DNA of 8,580 nucleotides from a bacterium. Its GTDB lineage: Bacteria; Chloroflexota; Dormibacteria; UBA8260; Bog-877. The stretch is taken from positions 1 to 8,580 of the forward strand of contig JAKABA010000171.1 of assembly GCA_021802115.1 (NCBI GenBank), in the 5' to 3' direction. Below, piece after piece: positions 1 through 7,191 of the stretch. Every line of letters starts with the position of its first letter. The first letter of the stretch is position 1. The position numbers were made by a program, and so were the translations under genes. Below the pieces are notes generated by a model. The model was not told the origin of the DNA and searched no databases. It worked only from the letters and a program-made list of their open reading frames with translations.

Positions 1-1
1 C

Positions 2-241
2 ACCTCCGCTCGCAGCGCGGCCCCGGCTCGTCGCAGCACCACCGCCCGCAGCACCACCGCTCGCAGCGCGGCCCCGGCTCGTCGCAGCACCACCGCTCGC
101 AGCACCACCGCCCGCAGCGCGGCCCCCGCTCGTCGCAGCACCACCGCCCGCAGCGCGGGCCCCGCTCGTCGCAGCACCACCGCCCGCGGCGCGGCCCCGG
201 CTCGTCGCAGCACCACCGCCCGCAGCGCGACCGCTGCCAGG
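2..241 (+). repeat. Tandem 36-bp (12-codon) repeats, some expanded to 51 bp
   Basis: In-frame direct repeats encode RSTTARSAAPAR. After a partial copy at 2-31, units lie at 32-82 and 83-133, both the 51-bp form RSTTARSTTARSAAPAR in which the five-codon RSTTA module is doubled. Units at 134-169, 170-205 and 206-241 are the 36-bp form with single substitutions (SAGPAR, GAAPAR, SATAAR). Indels are whole codons and several differences are silent (gct/gcc, ccg/ccc), which suggests expansion under selection on the protein. The array is contiguous with no spacers, so it is not a CRISPR. Confidence 0.85.
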
Positions 242-406
242 CGTCCGGCTCCGGAACGAGCCACCGGCGCCCGGGCTGCGGCTAGCAACCCACGGCGCAG
301 CACCCGCAGCGCAGCTCCGGCCGCGGAGAAGTCAGCGGCCCGGGGGGGGGCTCGTCGCCGCGGCCGGGTAACCCTGGCTGCAGGCAGCGCAACCGCCACC
401 AGCTGA
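2..406 (+). CDS. C-terminal part of a protein with a basic Ala/Arg/Ser/Thr-rich repeat tail (partial at left edge)
   Basis: The second plus-strand frame is open from the window edge to TGA at 404-406, giving 134 residues. The N-terminal part, and so any folded domain, lies outside the window. The visible part is a low-complexity basic tail: repeats of RSTTARSAAPAR, then a looser Ala/Arg stretch (including RRPAPERATGAR) and a Gly/Arg patch near the end (GGARRRGR). Almost the only acidic residues are two Glu. Such tails in high-GC bacteria typically occur on nucleoid-associated proteins (HU with a histone-H1-like tail) or at the ends of nucleic-acid enzymes, where Lys is more usual than the Arg seen here. 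This frame is preferred because it stops 22 nt before a strong terminator. The first frame stops at 283-285, and the third runs through the terminator. A nucleic-acid-binding tail is inference, and the parent protein cannot be identified. Confidence 0.72.
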   Translation, partial: TSARSAAPARRSTTARSTTARSAAPARRSTTARSTTARSAAPARRSTTARSAGPARRSTTARGAAPARRSTTARSATAARRPAPERATGARAAASNPRRSTRSAAPAAEKSAARGGARRRGRVTLAAGSATATS

Positions 407-428
407 TCGGCGAAGTCCTCAGATGAGC

Positions 429-459
429 AAGGGGTGGACCCATGGGTCCACCCCTTTTT
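429..459 (+). terminator. Rho-independent terminator between convergent genes
   Basis: Positions 429-456 are a perfect 28-nt palindrome (half-site AAGGGGTGGACCCA). As RNA it folds into a 12-bp GC-rich stem with a CAUG loop, followed on the plus strand by a five-T run at 455-459. It lies 22 nt after the stop of the repeat-tail gene. Read from the minus strand, the same hairpin sits 28 nt past the ltaE stop but is followed by only a short T-poor stretch, so it would be a weaker terminator in that direction. It can plausibly insulate both convergent units. Confidence 0.9.
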
Positions 460-487
460 GGTTGGACCCTGCGAACCGCCTGCTCGC

Positions 488-1525
488 TTAAGCCGCGAAA
501 AGACTGCGCAGTCGGCGCCCGGCCTCCTCGACGTCGGGAACGCTGACGTCGAGATGCATGACGGCGCGAACAGTCTGCGGTCCGAAGGCCACCAACCGCA
601 CCCCCGCCGCCTCGGCCTGCGCCACCAGGGCCTCCGCTCTCCCCGATTCGGTCTGCAGCAGGACGATGTTGGTCTGGACCGCCTCTGGGTCAGCGCGAAG
701 GGCGGGCAGGTCAGCCAGCATCTCGGCCAGTTTGCGAGCCTTGACGTGGTCCTCACCAAGTCTGGGTAACTGCTCATCCAGCGCCCACAGTCCAGCCGCC
801 GCGAGCACTCCCACCTGGCGCATGCCCCCACCCAGACGCTTGCGCCACACGTGGGCTCGCTCCCGCGCCTCTAGACTTCCTGCCCAGATCGATCCCACGG
901 GACATCCGAGTCCCTTGGAAAGCGACAGGGTGACACTGGTGGCACCCTGCGCGAGGGTCGCCATCGAGGTTCCCCGATAGACGGCCGCATTGCCAAGCCG
1001 AGCCCCATCAAGATGTACCCTCAAGCCCAGCCGGGCAGCGGCGGCGTAGGTCCGAGCCAGCGCTTCCGGCTCGGCCACCGTGCCCCCGCGGCGATTGTGA
1101 GTCTGCTCCAGGCAGAGCAGAGCGGTGCGGGGCTCATGGGTCGGATCGGCCAAGCGCTGTAGCGAAGCCAGCTGCTCCGGGCTGGGACAGCCGGCGGCCG
1201 GGGCGTCGAAGTTGCGGAGCTGGACGCCCGCTACCACCGCGCTGCCGGCAAGCTCGTAATGGAGGATATGGGCCTCGCCATCGACCAGTACCTCATCCCC
1301 CCGTTCGGTGGCGGCCGCGATCGCGATCAGGTTTGACATGGTTCCGCTGGGGCAGAAGAGGGCTGACTCCTTACCCAGCAGCTTCGCCACGCGCTCCTCC
1401 AGCGCCAGCACGGTCGGGTCCTCTCCGAAGACGTCATCCCCCACCTCGGCCCGAGCCATGGCCTGTCTCATCGCCGGAGTGGGTCGGGTCACGGTATCGC
1501 TGCGCAGGTCAATCACGCTGTCCAT
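488..1525 (-). CDS. ltaE: Low-specificity L-threonine aldolase
   Basis: This is a 345-residue PLP enzyme of fold type I, close to the E. coli LtaE length of about 333. It cleaves L-threonine or L-allo-threonine to glycine and acetaldehyde in the cytoplasm. The N-terminal signature is [12 protein letters not shown] (residues 5-16). GTMSN (61-65) is the phosphate-binding loop, and His85 (in GEAHILH) matches the His that stacks on PLP in E. coli. HLDGAR (171-176) supplies the Asp and Arg that hold the cofactor ring and substrate carboxylate. Lys204 in [11 protein letters not shown] is the Schiff-base lysine, and GGGMRQ follows near 233-238. The ATG start at 1525 has GAGG eight nt upstream. The gene follows the diguanylate cyclase by 35 nt on the same strand, so co-transcription is likely. 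Key residues are intact. Strict specificity for L or L-allo substrates cannot be read from the sequence. Confidence 0.95.
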   Translation of the reverse strand: MDSVIDLRSDTVTRPTPAMRQAMARAEVGDDVFGEDPTVLALEERVAKLLGKESALFCPSGTMSNLIAIAAATERGDEVLVDGEAHILHYELAGSAVVAGVQLRNFDAPAAGCPSPEQLASLQRLADPTHEPRTALLCLEQTHNRRGGTVAEPEALARTYAAAARLGLRVHLDGARLGNAAVYRGTSMATLAQGATSVTLSLSKGLGCPVGSIWAGSLEARERAHVWRKRLGGGMRQVGVLAAAGLWALDEQLPRLGEDHVKARKLAEMLADLPALRADPEAVQTNIVLLQTESGRAEALVAQAEAAGVRLVAFGPQTVRAVMHLDVSVPDVEEAGRRLRSLFAA

Positions 1526-1560
1526 ACTCTGCGCCTCATCCTACCGGACGTCTGGGGGGA

Positions 1561-3753
1561 TCAGCCGCGGCTGGTCGATTCCGCCGCTCCCTTGGGATCC
1601 AGGAACTCGACCCGATTGCGACCCGCGCGCTTGGCAGCGTAGAGAGCCCGGTCGGCCAGGTCGAGCAGGTTGCGGGCGCCCTTGGTGCCTTCGGGGAAGG
1701 TGACTCCCCCCAAGCTGACGGTGAGCCTGACGGAGCCCCCGTCTTCGAGGGCGACGGTCAGCCCCTCCACCGCCACTCGAATCTTCTCCGCCACCACGGC
1801 GGCGTCCTCGCTGCTGGTGTTGGACATCACCACCACGAACTCCTCACCGCCGTAGCGAGCGGCGAGGTCCGACTTGCGGATAGTGTCCAGCATCTGTGCC
1901 GCCACCGCTCGCAGCACCCGGTCCCCGACGGGATGACCGAAGGAGTCGTTGATGGCCTTGAAGTGGTCCAGGTCTAGCATCAGCACCGAGAGCGGTGTGT
2001 TGGCCCGTTCCGCCACATTCACCTGCTGGTCCAGGTAGCTGATCAGGAAGCGATAGTTGTAGAGGCCGGTCATGGCGTCGGTGGTCGCCTCGCGCTGGGT
2101 CGCCGCCAGCTGCAGGCTCTTGGCGACGGCCGCCACCACCTGATCGGCGACCGTCTTGCAGAGCGCCCTGTCCTCCTCCCGGTAGGGACGCCGGTGGTTG
2201 GCCACGATCAGGACTCCCAGGTCCTGCGCCGGCCCCTTCAAGGGCTCCGCAAGGCAGTCGCGCAGCCCGATCCGACTCTCCACTGCGCCGCGATCGTCGG
2301 ACGCCAGATGGGAGCGGCTCAGGAACTGCGGGGAGCGCACCAGCTGCCCGAGGATGCCGTTGCTGGCCTCCAGTTCCGCCCATTCCAAAGGCGCCCCGGG
2401 GACCCCGTTGGTGATCAGAAAGCCCTGGCCGGACTGGGGCTGAGGCGGCAGCAGGATCATGGCCATGTCCGCCTCCAGCAGGTTCATGAGACTGGCCAGC
2501 ACCTGAGCCAGGGCCTGCTCCAAGGGGACGTTGCCGGTCAGGGTGGAGGCGATCACGGTGCGTCCGGTGGCCAGCAGGAGCTGGCGCCGGAGCTGGCGCC
2601 GCATGATCTCGAAGTTGGCGGCCAGCCGGGTGACCTCCTCGGCACCGTCGATGTTGACCGGATCCGCATAGGCGTTCTGCCCCAGGCGCTGCACCGCCTG
2701 GTTGAGCCGACGCAGGGGCCGGTTGAGATATCGCTCCGTCAGCAGCAACAGCAGAACCATGCCCACGAGCAGCACCGCGGTCACGGCGAGCACCAGTGGG
2801 ATCGCCAACTGGCGAGCGCTGGGACCGACCAGGACCGAGGGCTGCACCACCACCACCAGGGTCGCCACCGGAGAGCCCCGGCCGTCGGTCAGGCCCTGGC
2901 CGGCGACTGTGTACTGGACACCGGCCAAGGTGGCGTCACCCACCTGCTGGCGGCTGTGCAGAATGCTCCTGACGGCGACCGGCAGCGGAGCGCCCGCAGG
3001 CTGCCGCAGGGCACCCAGCTGTCCGGCCAGACTGGCTTGGCCACCAACCGCCAGCAGGACAGTGGAATTGGGCCAGCTCGAACCCAGGAGCCCGGCCGCG
3101 AAGTTGAGGGTCGCCGTGGAGACCGGGGTCAGCACCACCGCCAGGCCGAGCGGGTGCCCTCCTTCAGGGACCGACGCCACGCCAACCCCATAGATCGTTC
3201 CCGCGGCCGCGGCGAAGAATCCTGAGCCCCGAGCGGAGGCGCAGCTGGCGGGAGCTGCCCGGGCAACGGCCACCAGACCGGCCACCCCAGGGATCGAGGT
3301 AGCCGGGATGGGAGCACCAACCAGCCCGGCGCCGTCCACGAATAGAAGCTCCTGGCCGTGCACGGCCGCGGTGTCAGCCTTGGCCAGGGCGGCCAGAGCC
3401 TGGCCGCCACCGGTGAAGCCGGCGGCGGTGGGTGCCAGTCCAGCCAACTCGCAGGCGAAGTCCGCGCTGGCGGTCGCTGTCTCCATCCTGACCAGGCTGA
3501 TCCCCAGCCGGGCGGCGCCGCTACCGGACTGCAGCATCTGCTGAGAGCGCGCGTTGTGAGTCTCGTACCAGGCGACCCCACCCACGGCCAGCGCCGTCGC
3601 CAGCCAGACCCCGACCAACATCAAGGCGAACTGGAAGCTGAAGGAGGCGCGGCGGGCCCGCCGAGGGGCACTGGACTGAGATGTCAAGTTCGGGACCTGT
3701 TCCTCCGGTTGCCAGACCGAGCGCTCACCCCGGACCTCGGACAGGTGCCCCAA
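1561..3753 (-). CDS. Membrane-bound diguanylate cyclase (extracellular sensor-HAMP-GAF-GGDEF)
   Basis: The product (730 residues) should make c-di-GMP from two GTP at the membrane. The order is a short basic cytoplasmic N-terminus (APRRARR near 29-35), TM1 at about 41-62, an extracytoplasmic domain at about 65-314 of unrecognised type (CACHE-like by length, with two Cys, 101 and 171), TM2 at about 316-338, a HAMP linker at about 341-392, a GAF domain at about 405-545 and GGDEF at about 552-718. The GGDEF part carries [12 protein letters not shown] (559-570), [14 protein letters not shown] (594-607) and an intact GGEEF active site (635-639). RKSD (627-630), five residues before GGEEF, is the RxxD inhibitory site, so product feedback is expected. 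There is no EAL domain. No ATG fits before TM1. TTG at 3753 has GGGAG five nt upstream. A second TTG at 3687 has GGAGG 14 nt upstream and would give a plausible N-terminus 22 residues shorter. Confidence 0.93.
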   Translation of the reverse strand: MGHLSEVRGERSVWQPEEQVPNLTSQSSAPRRARRASFSFQFALMLVGVWLATALAVGGVAWYETHNARSQQMLQSGSGAARLGISLVRMETATASADFACELAGLAPTAAGFTGGGQALAALAKADTAAVHGQELLFVDGAGLVGAPIPATSIPGVAGLVAVARAAPASCASARGSGFFAAAAGTIYGVGVASVPEGGHPLGLAVVLTPVSTATLNFAAGLLGSSWPNSTVLLAVGGQASLAGQLGALRQPAGAPLPVAVRSILHSRQQVGDATLAGVQYTVAGQGLTDGRGSPVATLVVVVQPSVLVGPSARQLAIPLVLAVTAVLLVGMVLLLLLTERYLNRPLRRLNQAVQRLGQNAYADPVNIDGAEEVTRLAANFEIMRRQLRRQLLLATGRTVIASTLTGNVPLEQALAQVLASLMNLLEADMAMILLPPQPQSGQGFLITNGVPGAPLEWAELEASNGILGQLVRSPQFLSRSHLASDDRGAVESRIGLRDCLAEPLKGPAQDLGVLIVANHRRPYREEDRALCKTVADQVVAAVAKSLQLAATQREATTDAMTGLYNYRFLISYLDQQVNVAERANTPLSVLMLDLDHFKAINDSFGHPVGDRVLRAVAAQMLDTIRKSDLAARYGGEEFVVVMSNTSSEDAAVVAEKIRVAVEGLTVALEDGGSVRLTVSLGGVTFPEGTKGARNLLDLADRALYAAKRAGRNRVEFLDPKGAAESTSRG

Positions 3754-3766
3754 CTCGACTCCCGCC

Positions 3767-3796
3767 GGGAACCCCCGTCGGCACCGGTCCTATGAT
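3767..3796 (+). promoter_or_regulatory. Possible promoter for the tandem-domain gene
   Basis: TATGAT at 3791-3796 is a good -10-like hexamer and would give a leader of roughly 50 nt before the GTG at 3852. The matching upstream element is poor: GGGAAC at 3767-3772 with 18-nt spacing. The 98-bp gap between divergent start codons must hold promoters for both genes. I found no convincing minus-strand -35/-10 pair in it. Confidence 0.3.
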
Positions 3797-3851
3797 GTCC
3801 CCACCGTAGCCTGCTTGGCCCCGGGCTGGGGAAGCTTCGGGTAGCGATGGG

Positions 3852-4529
3852 GTGACACCGGCCAAACGTTCCCATGACGGGCCGGGCCGAGTCATCCGCA
3901 AGCCCTTGGCGGGAGGTGGTGGCGAGGTTGCAGATCCTGTGCCGGAGGTGATCGTCTCCTTCCTGGATGGGGAGGTTCTCTACGGAGAGGTGCCGTTGCT
4001 GCACATGGACGACCCCTTCTTGGAGGTGGACCTGCACTCCCTGGACGGGAACACCCGGCAGGCGCTGGTGCCCGTCACTGCCGTGCGGCAGATCGATGCC
4101 ACCGGCGTCCCGCCAGTTCCAGAGGGAGACCAGGGACAGCTGGCCAGGGTCGCGCTGCACTTCCTCGACGGCCAGGTGTTCCGGGCTGAGGTGGTCACTC
4201 CAGCGTCGCTGCAGCGGTTTGGAGCGGTGTGGGACGTGATCGAGGCCGGCCTTGGACAACGGCGGATCCTCGCCATCCCCTACACCGCTCTGAAGGCCGC
4301 CTTTTACGTGCGCCACTGGGACACTCGACACCCGGCTGACCGGGATGGCACACCCGCCCAGATTGAGCAGCGCAAGTTGGCCGAGATTCAGGCCCGCCGC
4401 AGCCGGGCCGGCCTCGCCAGCAGAATGCCGCGCCGGGCCGGGCTGCTCGACAAGGTCGGCAAGAGCTCGCCGGGAGAGCCGCAAGCGAAGGATCCGGGGC
4501 TGCCACCGGGAGCGCCCCCGCGCGGCTGA
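3852..4529 (+). CDS. Uncharacterised protein with two tandem copies of a small beta-rich domain and a basic tail
   Basis: This 225-residue soluble protein has no signal peptide or membrane segment. Two related segments are visible. The first, about 32-82, opens with VIVSFLDGEVLYGEV. The second, about 99-159, opens with RVALHFLDGQVFRAEV and ends in PYTALKAAFYVRHW. Both share the pattern hydrophobic-F-L-D-G-x-V-x-x-x-E-V. The second resembles, from memory, the DUF6982-type domain (HFxDGxV early, LKAVFFV late), whose function is unknown. Residues 168-204 look like a basic helix (RKLAEIQARRSRAGLASRMP), then a Pro/Gly-rich end. The PilZ motifs RxxxR and D/NxSxxG are not seen, so it is not an obvious c-di-GMP receptor. 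It diverges from the cyclase gene over 98 bp. The GTG at 3852 has a weak ribosome site. GTG at 3939, with GAGG 11 nt upstream, would start right at the first domain. No function is assigned. Confidence 0.75.
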   Translation: MTPAKRSHDGPGRVIRKPLAGGGGEVADPVPEVIVSFLDGEVLYGEVPLLHMDDPFLEVDLHSLDGNTRQALVPVTAVRQIDATGVPPVPEGDQGQLARVALHFLDGQVFRAEVVTPASLQRFGAVWDVIEAGLGQRRILAIPYTALKAAFYVRHWDTRHPADRDGTPAQIEQRKLAEIQARRSRAGLASRMPRRAGLLDKVGKSSPGEPQAKDPGLPPGAPPRG

Positions 4530-4632
4530 GCCAGCTCGCGAGCCAGCCCGGACAGGACTCACCTCAGGCCGATCGGGCCAGCGGTCCGACGTCCCATCCG
4601 CGAGGGGAGTCTGAACTGCGGACCACCGGGGC

Positions 4633-4929
4633 CTACTTGTAGCGGAAGGTGATCCGGCCCCGGGTCAGGTCGTAGGGACTCAGCTCCACTTTGACCTTGT
4701 CGCCGATCAGGGTCCGGATGTAGTGCTTGCGCATCTTTCCGGATATGTAGGCCAGCACGGTCTGGCCAGTCTGCAGCTCAACTTTGAAAACGGCGTTGGG
4801 GAGCGGCTCGACCACGGTTCCCTCCAGCTCGATGGTCTCCTCCTTCTGCTCCTCAGGGGGAGTTACGCGCGCCACATGGGGCCGAGCCGGACCCCGCCGG
4901 GGACGACGGCCCATCGAACGTCGAGCCAA
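4633..4929 (-). CDS. infA: Translation initiation factor IF-1
   Basis: IF-1 binds the A site of the 30S subunit and assists IF-2 and IF-3 in start selection. The C-terminal ~70 residues are a full OB-fold IF-1: [20 protein letters not shown], then [16 protein letters not shown], then [15 protein letters not shown] at the end. The usual protein is about 72 residues. Here the frame runs further upstream, and the best start is TTG at 4929, with GGAGG seven nt before it (4937-4941). That gives 98 residues and an Arg-rich extension ([17 protein letters not shown]) followed by an acidic linker (PPEEQKEE). Alternatives are ATG at 4914 (93 aa) and GTG at 4875 (80 aa), neither with a ribosome site at normal spacing. 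The usual neighbours (rpmJ, rpsM, map, adk) are absent. The gene instead follows the fumarylacetoacetase gene, 68 nt after its stop. Family assignment is secure; the start is not. Confidence 0.93.
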   Translation of the reverse strand: MARRSMGRRPRRGPARPHVARVTPPEEQKEETIELEGTVVEPLPNAVFKVELQTGQTVLAYISGKMRKHYIRTLIGDKVKVELSPYDLTRGRITFRYK

Positions 4930-4936
4930 TAGCCAA

Positions 4937-4941
4937 CCTCC
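4937..4941 (-). promoter_or_regulatory. Shine-Dalgarno site deciding a TTG start for infA
   Basis: GGAGG on the minus strand stands exactly seven nt before the TTG at 4929-4927. The in-frame ATG (4914) and GTG (4875) further down have no such site at usual spacing, so this element favours the TTG start and the Arg-rich extension. Confidence 0.55.
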
Positions 4942-4986
4942 AAAATAGCGCAGCCGGAAACCGGGGCCCACGACCCCAGTCTCTAG

Positions 4987-4992
4987 ATTGTA
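4987..4992 (-). promoter_or_regulatory. Possible -10 element upstream of infA
   Basis: TACAAT (minus strand) lies just after the fumarylacetoacetase stop and about 58 nt before the TTG start of infA. This could give infA its own promoter independent of the catabolic operon. No TTGACA-like -35 is present at 16-18 nt spacing (the bases there are GC-rich), so support is weak. Confidence 0.3.
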
Positions 4993-4997
4993 GGCGC

Positions 4998-6044
4998 TCA
5001 GCCGTCGGAGGCCGGCTGGGCCCGGGCCACCAAGCCGCCACCACCGTCGTGGCGGGCACCGATGGTGTGGCTGAGGGTGCCGAATCCCACCAGTTCGCAG
5101 TCGACGCGGTCACCCGGCTCGAGCAGCCGCCCGGCCTCCTGCCCGCTGCCTCCGCCAACCGTCCCGCTGGCGAACACCTCCCCCGCCACCACCGGTTCGG
5201 CGCCGGCCGCGTAGGCGATCATCTCGGGGAACGACCAGCGCGCCTCTCCCAGACGGCCGCGGGCGACCTCGAGGCCGTTCACGTAGGCGACCGCCGTCAA
5301 CTGGGCGGGGTCCTCGACCTCGTCCGCGGTCACCAACCACGGCCCGAGTCCGCTGGCGAAGTCCTTGGACTTGGCCGGGCCGAGGCGAACCTGCATCTCC
5401 TCACGCTGCAGGTCGCGAGCCGAGAAATCGCAGAACACCGTGTAGCCGGCGATCGACTCGAGCGCCGACTCCGCATCCAGGTCGCGCCCGCCGGAGAGTA
5501 GCACGCAGGCCAACTCCAGCTCATAGTCGAGGGAATCGCTGAAGGCCGGCCAGGGGACGATCGCCCCGGGGGCCAGGATGGTGGCGGGATTCCCCTTGTA
5601 GTAGAAGGGGCGCCGGTACCAGGCGGGGGGCACCGGCTCCCCCCGGCGCGCCGCCCCGGCGACCACATGCTGTTCAAAGGAGTAGAAGTCCCGCAGCATG
5701 GGCGGCTGCAGCAGGGGCAGGCGCTCCACCTGGTACTCCGACCAGATCAGGGGCGCCCCCGATGGCGACTTCGCCCCCAGCCCTTGGCCGGCCCCCAGAG
5801 CCACCGCCTCGGCGGCCATCTCCAGGGCTCTGGTCCCTCCCCGCAACAGGGCGGTCAGATCCGCCGGGAACGTGGCTGCAGCCCAGACCACGGGATTGCC
5901 GCATCCCTGCCGGGACCACCAGAGCTCGCCGGCCGCCGTCACATCGACCAGGACCGCGGCCCCGCTGGCAGGGTCGGCCTCGGCGGCCACCACCCGGCTG
6001 ATGAGTCCCAGCGGGCCCCGAACCCCGATCGTCGCCAGGCGCAT
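4998..6044 (-). CDS. fahA: Fumarylacetoacetate hydrolase (fumarylacetoacetase) family protein
   Basis: The product (348 residues) is a FAH-fold hydrolase that would split 4-fumarylacetoacetate into fumarate and acetoacetate, the last step of the homogentisate pathway. Residues known from mouse FAH line up. DFYSFEQH (119-126) carries a metal Asp119 and the catalytic His126, seven apart as in the mouse enzyme. DYELE (173-177) gives Glu175 and Glu177, and [10 protein letters not shown] (204-213) gives Asp206, Arg210 and Gln213. SKDF (226-229) gives Lys227, and ASGTVGGG (292-299) carries the late Gly-Thr. The start is ATG at 6044, with GAGG seven nt upstream. A TTG one codon earlier is ignored. 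The gene begins 9 nt after the dioxygenase stop, so the two are translationally close. Many FAH-fold proteins act on other beta-diketo acids, but the metal and catalytic set plus the neighbour make fumarylacetoacetate the likely substrate. Confidence 0.9.
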   Translation of the reverse strand: MRLATIGVRGPLGLISRVVAAEADPASGAAVLVDVTAAGELWWSRQGCGNPVVWAAATFPADLTALLRGGTRALEMAAEAVALGAGQGLGAKSPSGAPLIWSEYQVERLPLLQPPMLRDFYSFEQHVVAGAARRGEPVPPAWYRRPFYYKGNPATILAPGAIVPWPAFSDSLDYELELACVLLSGGRDLDAESALESIAGYTVFCDFSARDLQREEMQVRLGPAKSKDFASGLGPWLVTADEVEDPAQLTAVAYVNGLEVARGRLGEARWSFPEMIAYAAGAEPVVAGEVFASGTVGGGSGQEAGRLLEPGDRVDCELVGFGTLSHTIGARHDGGGGLVARAQPASDG

Positions 6045-6053
6045 CAACCGGCC

Positions 6054-7187
6054 TCAGTCGTCATCCAGGTGCGGCATCCAGGACTCCGCGTAGTCGAGGA
6101 TCTCGGCCGAGGCCGCCGCCTCCAGGGGATGGAGCGGATGGACCGCGTCGATCATGACCGCCACCTCGTCGTGGTGGGTCTTGGTGCCCTGGCGATCCCG
6201 TTCAATGGCCTTGGGTTGGGGGCCGTGGTGGATCCCCTGGGCGTGCCAGGTCATCATGCCCGCGTCGATGCCCGCCCGGCTCATGAAGGTTCCCGCGTGA
6301 TAGAAGAGCACCTCGTCGTAATCGATGTTGCGGTGGTAGAAGGGCAGCCTGACCGCTCCCGGGTCGTCGATGCCCTCCACTCGCCGGGGGGCGAACGTGC
6401 AGAGCACGAACCCGGAGGTGCGCAGGGTGGTGTGCACCGAGGGCGGGAGGTGGAAGCGCCCCGCCGTGACCGGACGGATATCTCGAACATTGAGGGCATA
6501 GGCGCTCAGGTCACCCTTCCAGCCCACGGTGTCGAGGGGATCGAAGGGGTAGAAAACCCTGGTCCAAGCCGCCTCCCGCTCGATCACCATCTCCCACTCT
6601 CCGTCGCGGTTGGGAGCGGTTCCCGGCATCGGCAGCTCGGGCAGCCGCAACACCGCCCGGTCGAAGGGAGAATGCTGGCCCATGCGATCGGCCGGGGGCA
6701 GCTCGGGCATCTCCGCCGATGCGATCACGAGCAGGAAGCTCTCCCCAGCACCAGGGAAGATCCGGTGGGTGGTCCCCCGCGGCAGCACGATGTAGTCCCC
6801 CTGCTCATAGGTGAGGCGACCGAAGTCGGTCAGCATCTCGCCAGCGCCGCGGTGGACGAAGTAGATCAGGTCGGAGTCGGCGTTTCGGTAGCAGTAGGGC
6901 ATGGCCGTGGTGCGCCTGGAGACCTGGATCCGGACGTCCTGGTTGCCCAGGACGGGCGTCATCGCGGCGGCCGGGTCGGCGGCGTCCGGGGCCACCACCT
7001 CCCGCAGGTCGTAGGCGCGCGGCCGCAGGGGCCCCTCGATGCGGAGCCACTCGGTGGGCGCATGGCTGTGATAGAGGTGGGAGGCGGGCCCGAAGAAGCC
7101 GTGTCGGGCGAACTCCTCCTCGATGGTGCCCTCCGGCAGGTCGCAGTGTGCCTGGTGGCTGTAGCGGCCCCGGGATTGTGGAAACAT
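6054..7187 (-). CDS. hmgA: Homogentisate 1,2-dioxygenase (short bicupin form)
   Basis: This 377-residue Fe(II) ring-cleavage enzyme should turn homogentisate plus O2 into maleylacetoacetate. The N-terminal cupin (about 85-145) has the family segment GDYIVLPRGTTHRIFPG, but its metal positions are degenerate (YCYRNADSDL instead of His/Glu). The C-terminal cupin is the catalytic one: LPPSVHTT (247-254) with His252 as the likely base, FYHRNIDYDEV (283-293) with His285 and Glu292, then FMSRAG (301-306) and GIHHGPQP (318-325) with His320/321 as the third ligand. The protein is shorter than the ~430-445 residues of human or Pseudomonas enzymes. The ATG start lies 4 nt after the MDR stop, with GGAG nine nt upstream inside the MDR gene end. 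Pairing with the fumarylacetoacetase supports the function. A related gentisate- or hydroxyquinol-type substrate is a less likely alternative. Confidence 0.9.
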   Translation of the reverse strand: MFPQSRGRYSHQAHCDLPEGTIEEEFARHGFFGPASHLYHSHAPTEWLRIEGPLRPRAYDLREVVAPDAADPAAAMTPVLGNQDVRIQVSRRTTAMPYCYRNADSDLIYFVHRGAGEMLTDFGRLTYEQGDYIVLPRGTTHRIFPGAGESFLLVIASAEMPELPPADRMGQHSPFDRAVLRLPELPMPGTAPNRDGEWEMVIEREAAWTRVFYPFDPLDTVGWKGDLSAYALNVRDIRPVTAGRFHLPPSVHTTLRTSGFVLCTFAPRRVEGIDDPGAVRLPFYHRNIDYDEVLFYHAGTFMSRAGIDAGMMTWHAQGIHHGPQPKAIERDRQGTKTHHDEVAVMIDAVHPLHPLEAAASAEILDYAESWMPHLDDD

Positions 7188-7191
7188 ACCC

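Noticed and set aside
1..241. Repeat array resembling a CRISPR or microsatellite
   Set aside because: Units are contiguous without spacers, in codon register, and translate to one consistent peptide repeat, so they are protein-coding repeats.
2194..3225. Plus-strand open frame antisense to the cyclase
   Set aside because: Low-complexity Gln/His/Arg-rich translation, with a clear multidomain protein on the other strand.
3684..4562. Long minus-strand open frame opposite the tandem-domain gene
   Set aside because: Its translation is Arg/Ser/Gly-rich with no recognisable domain and overlaps the cyclase start. The plus-strand frame shows an internal domain duplication and a plausible fold.
4530..4632. 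Search for a terminator between the convergent tandem-domain gene and infA
   Set aside because: Only short palindromes (such as CCGATCGG) and a distant GGTCCG/CGGACC pair are present, with no T-run on either strand. Termination there may be Rho-dependent.
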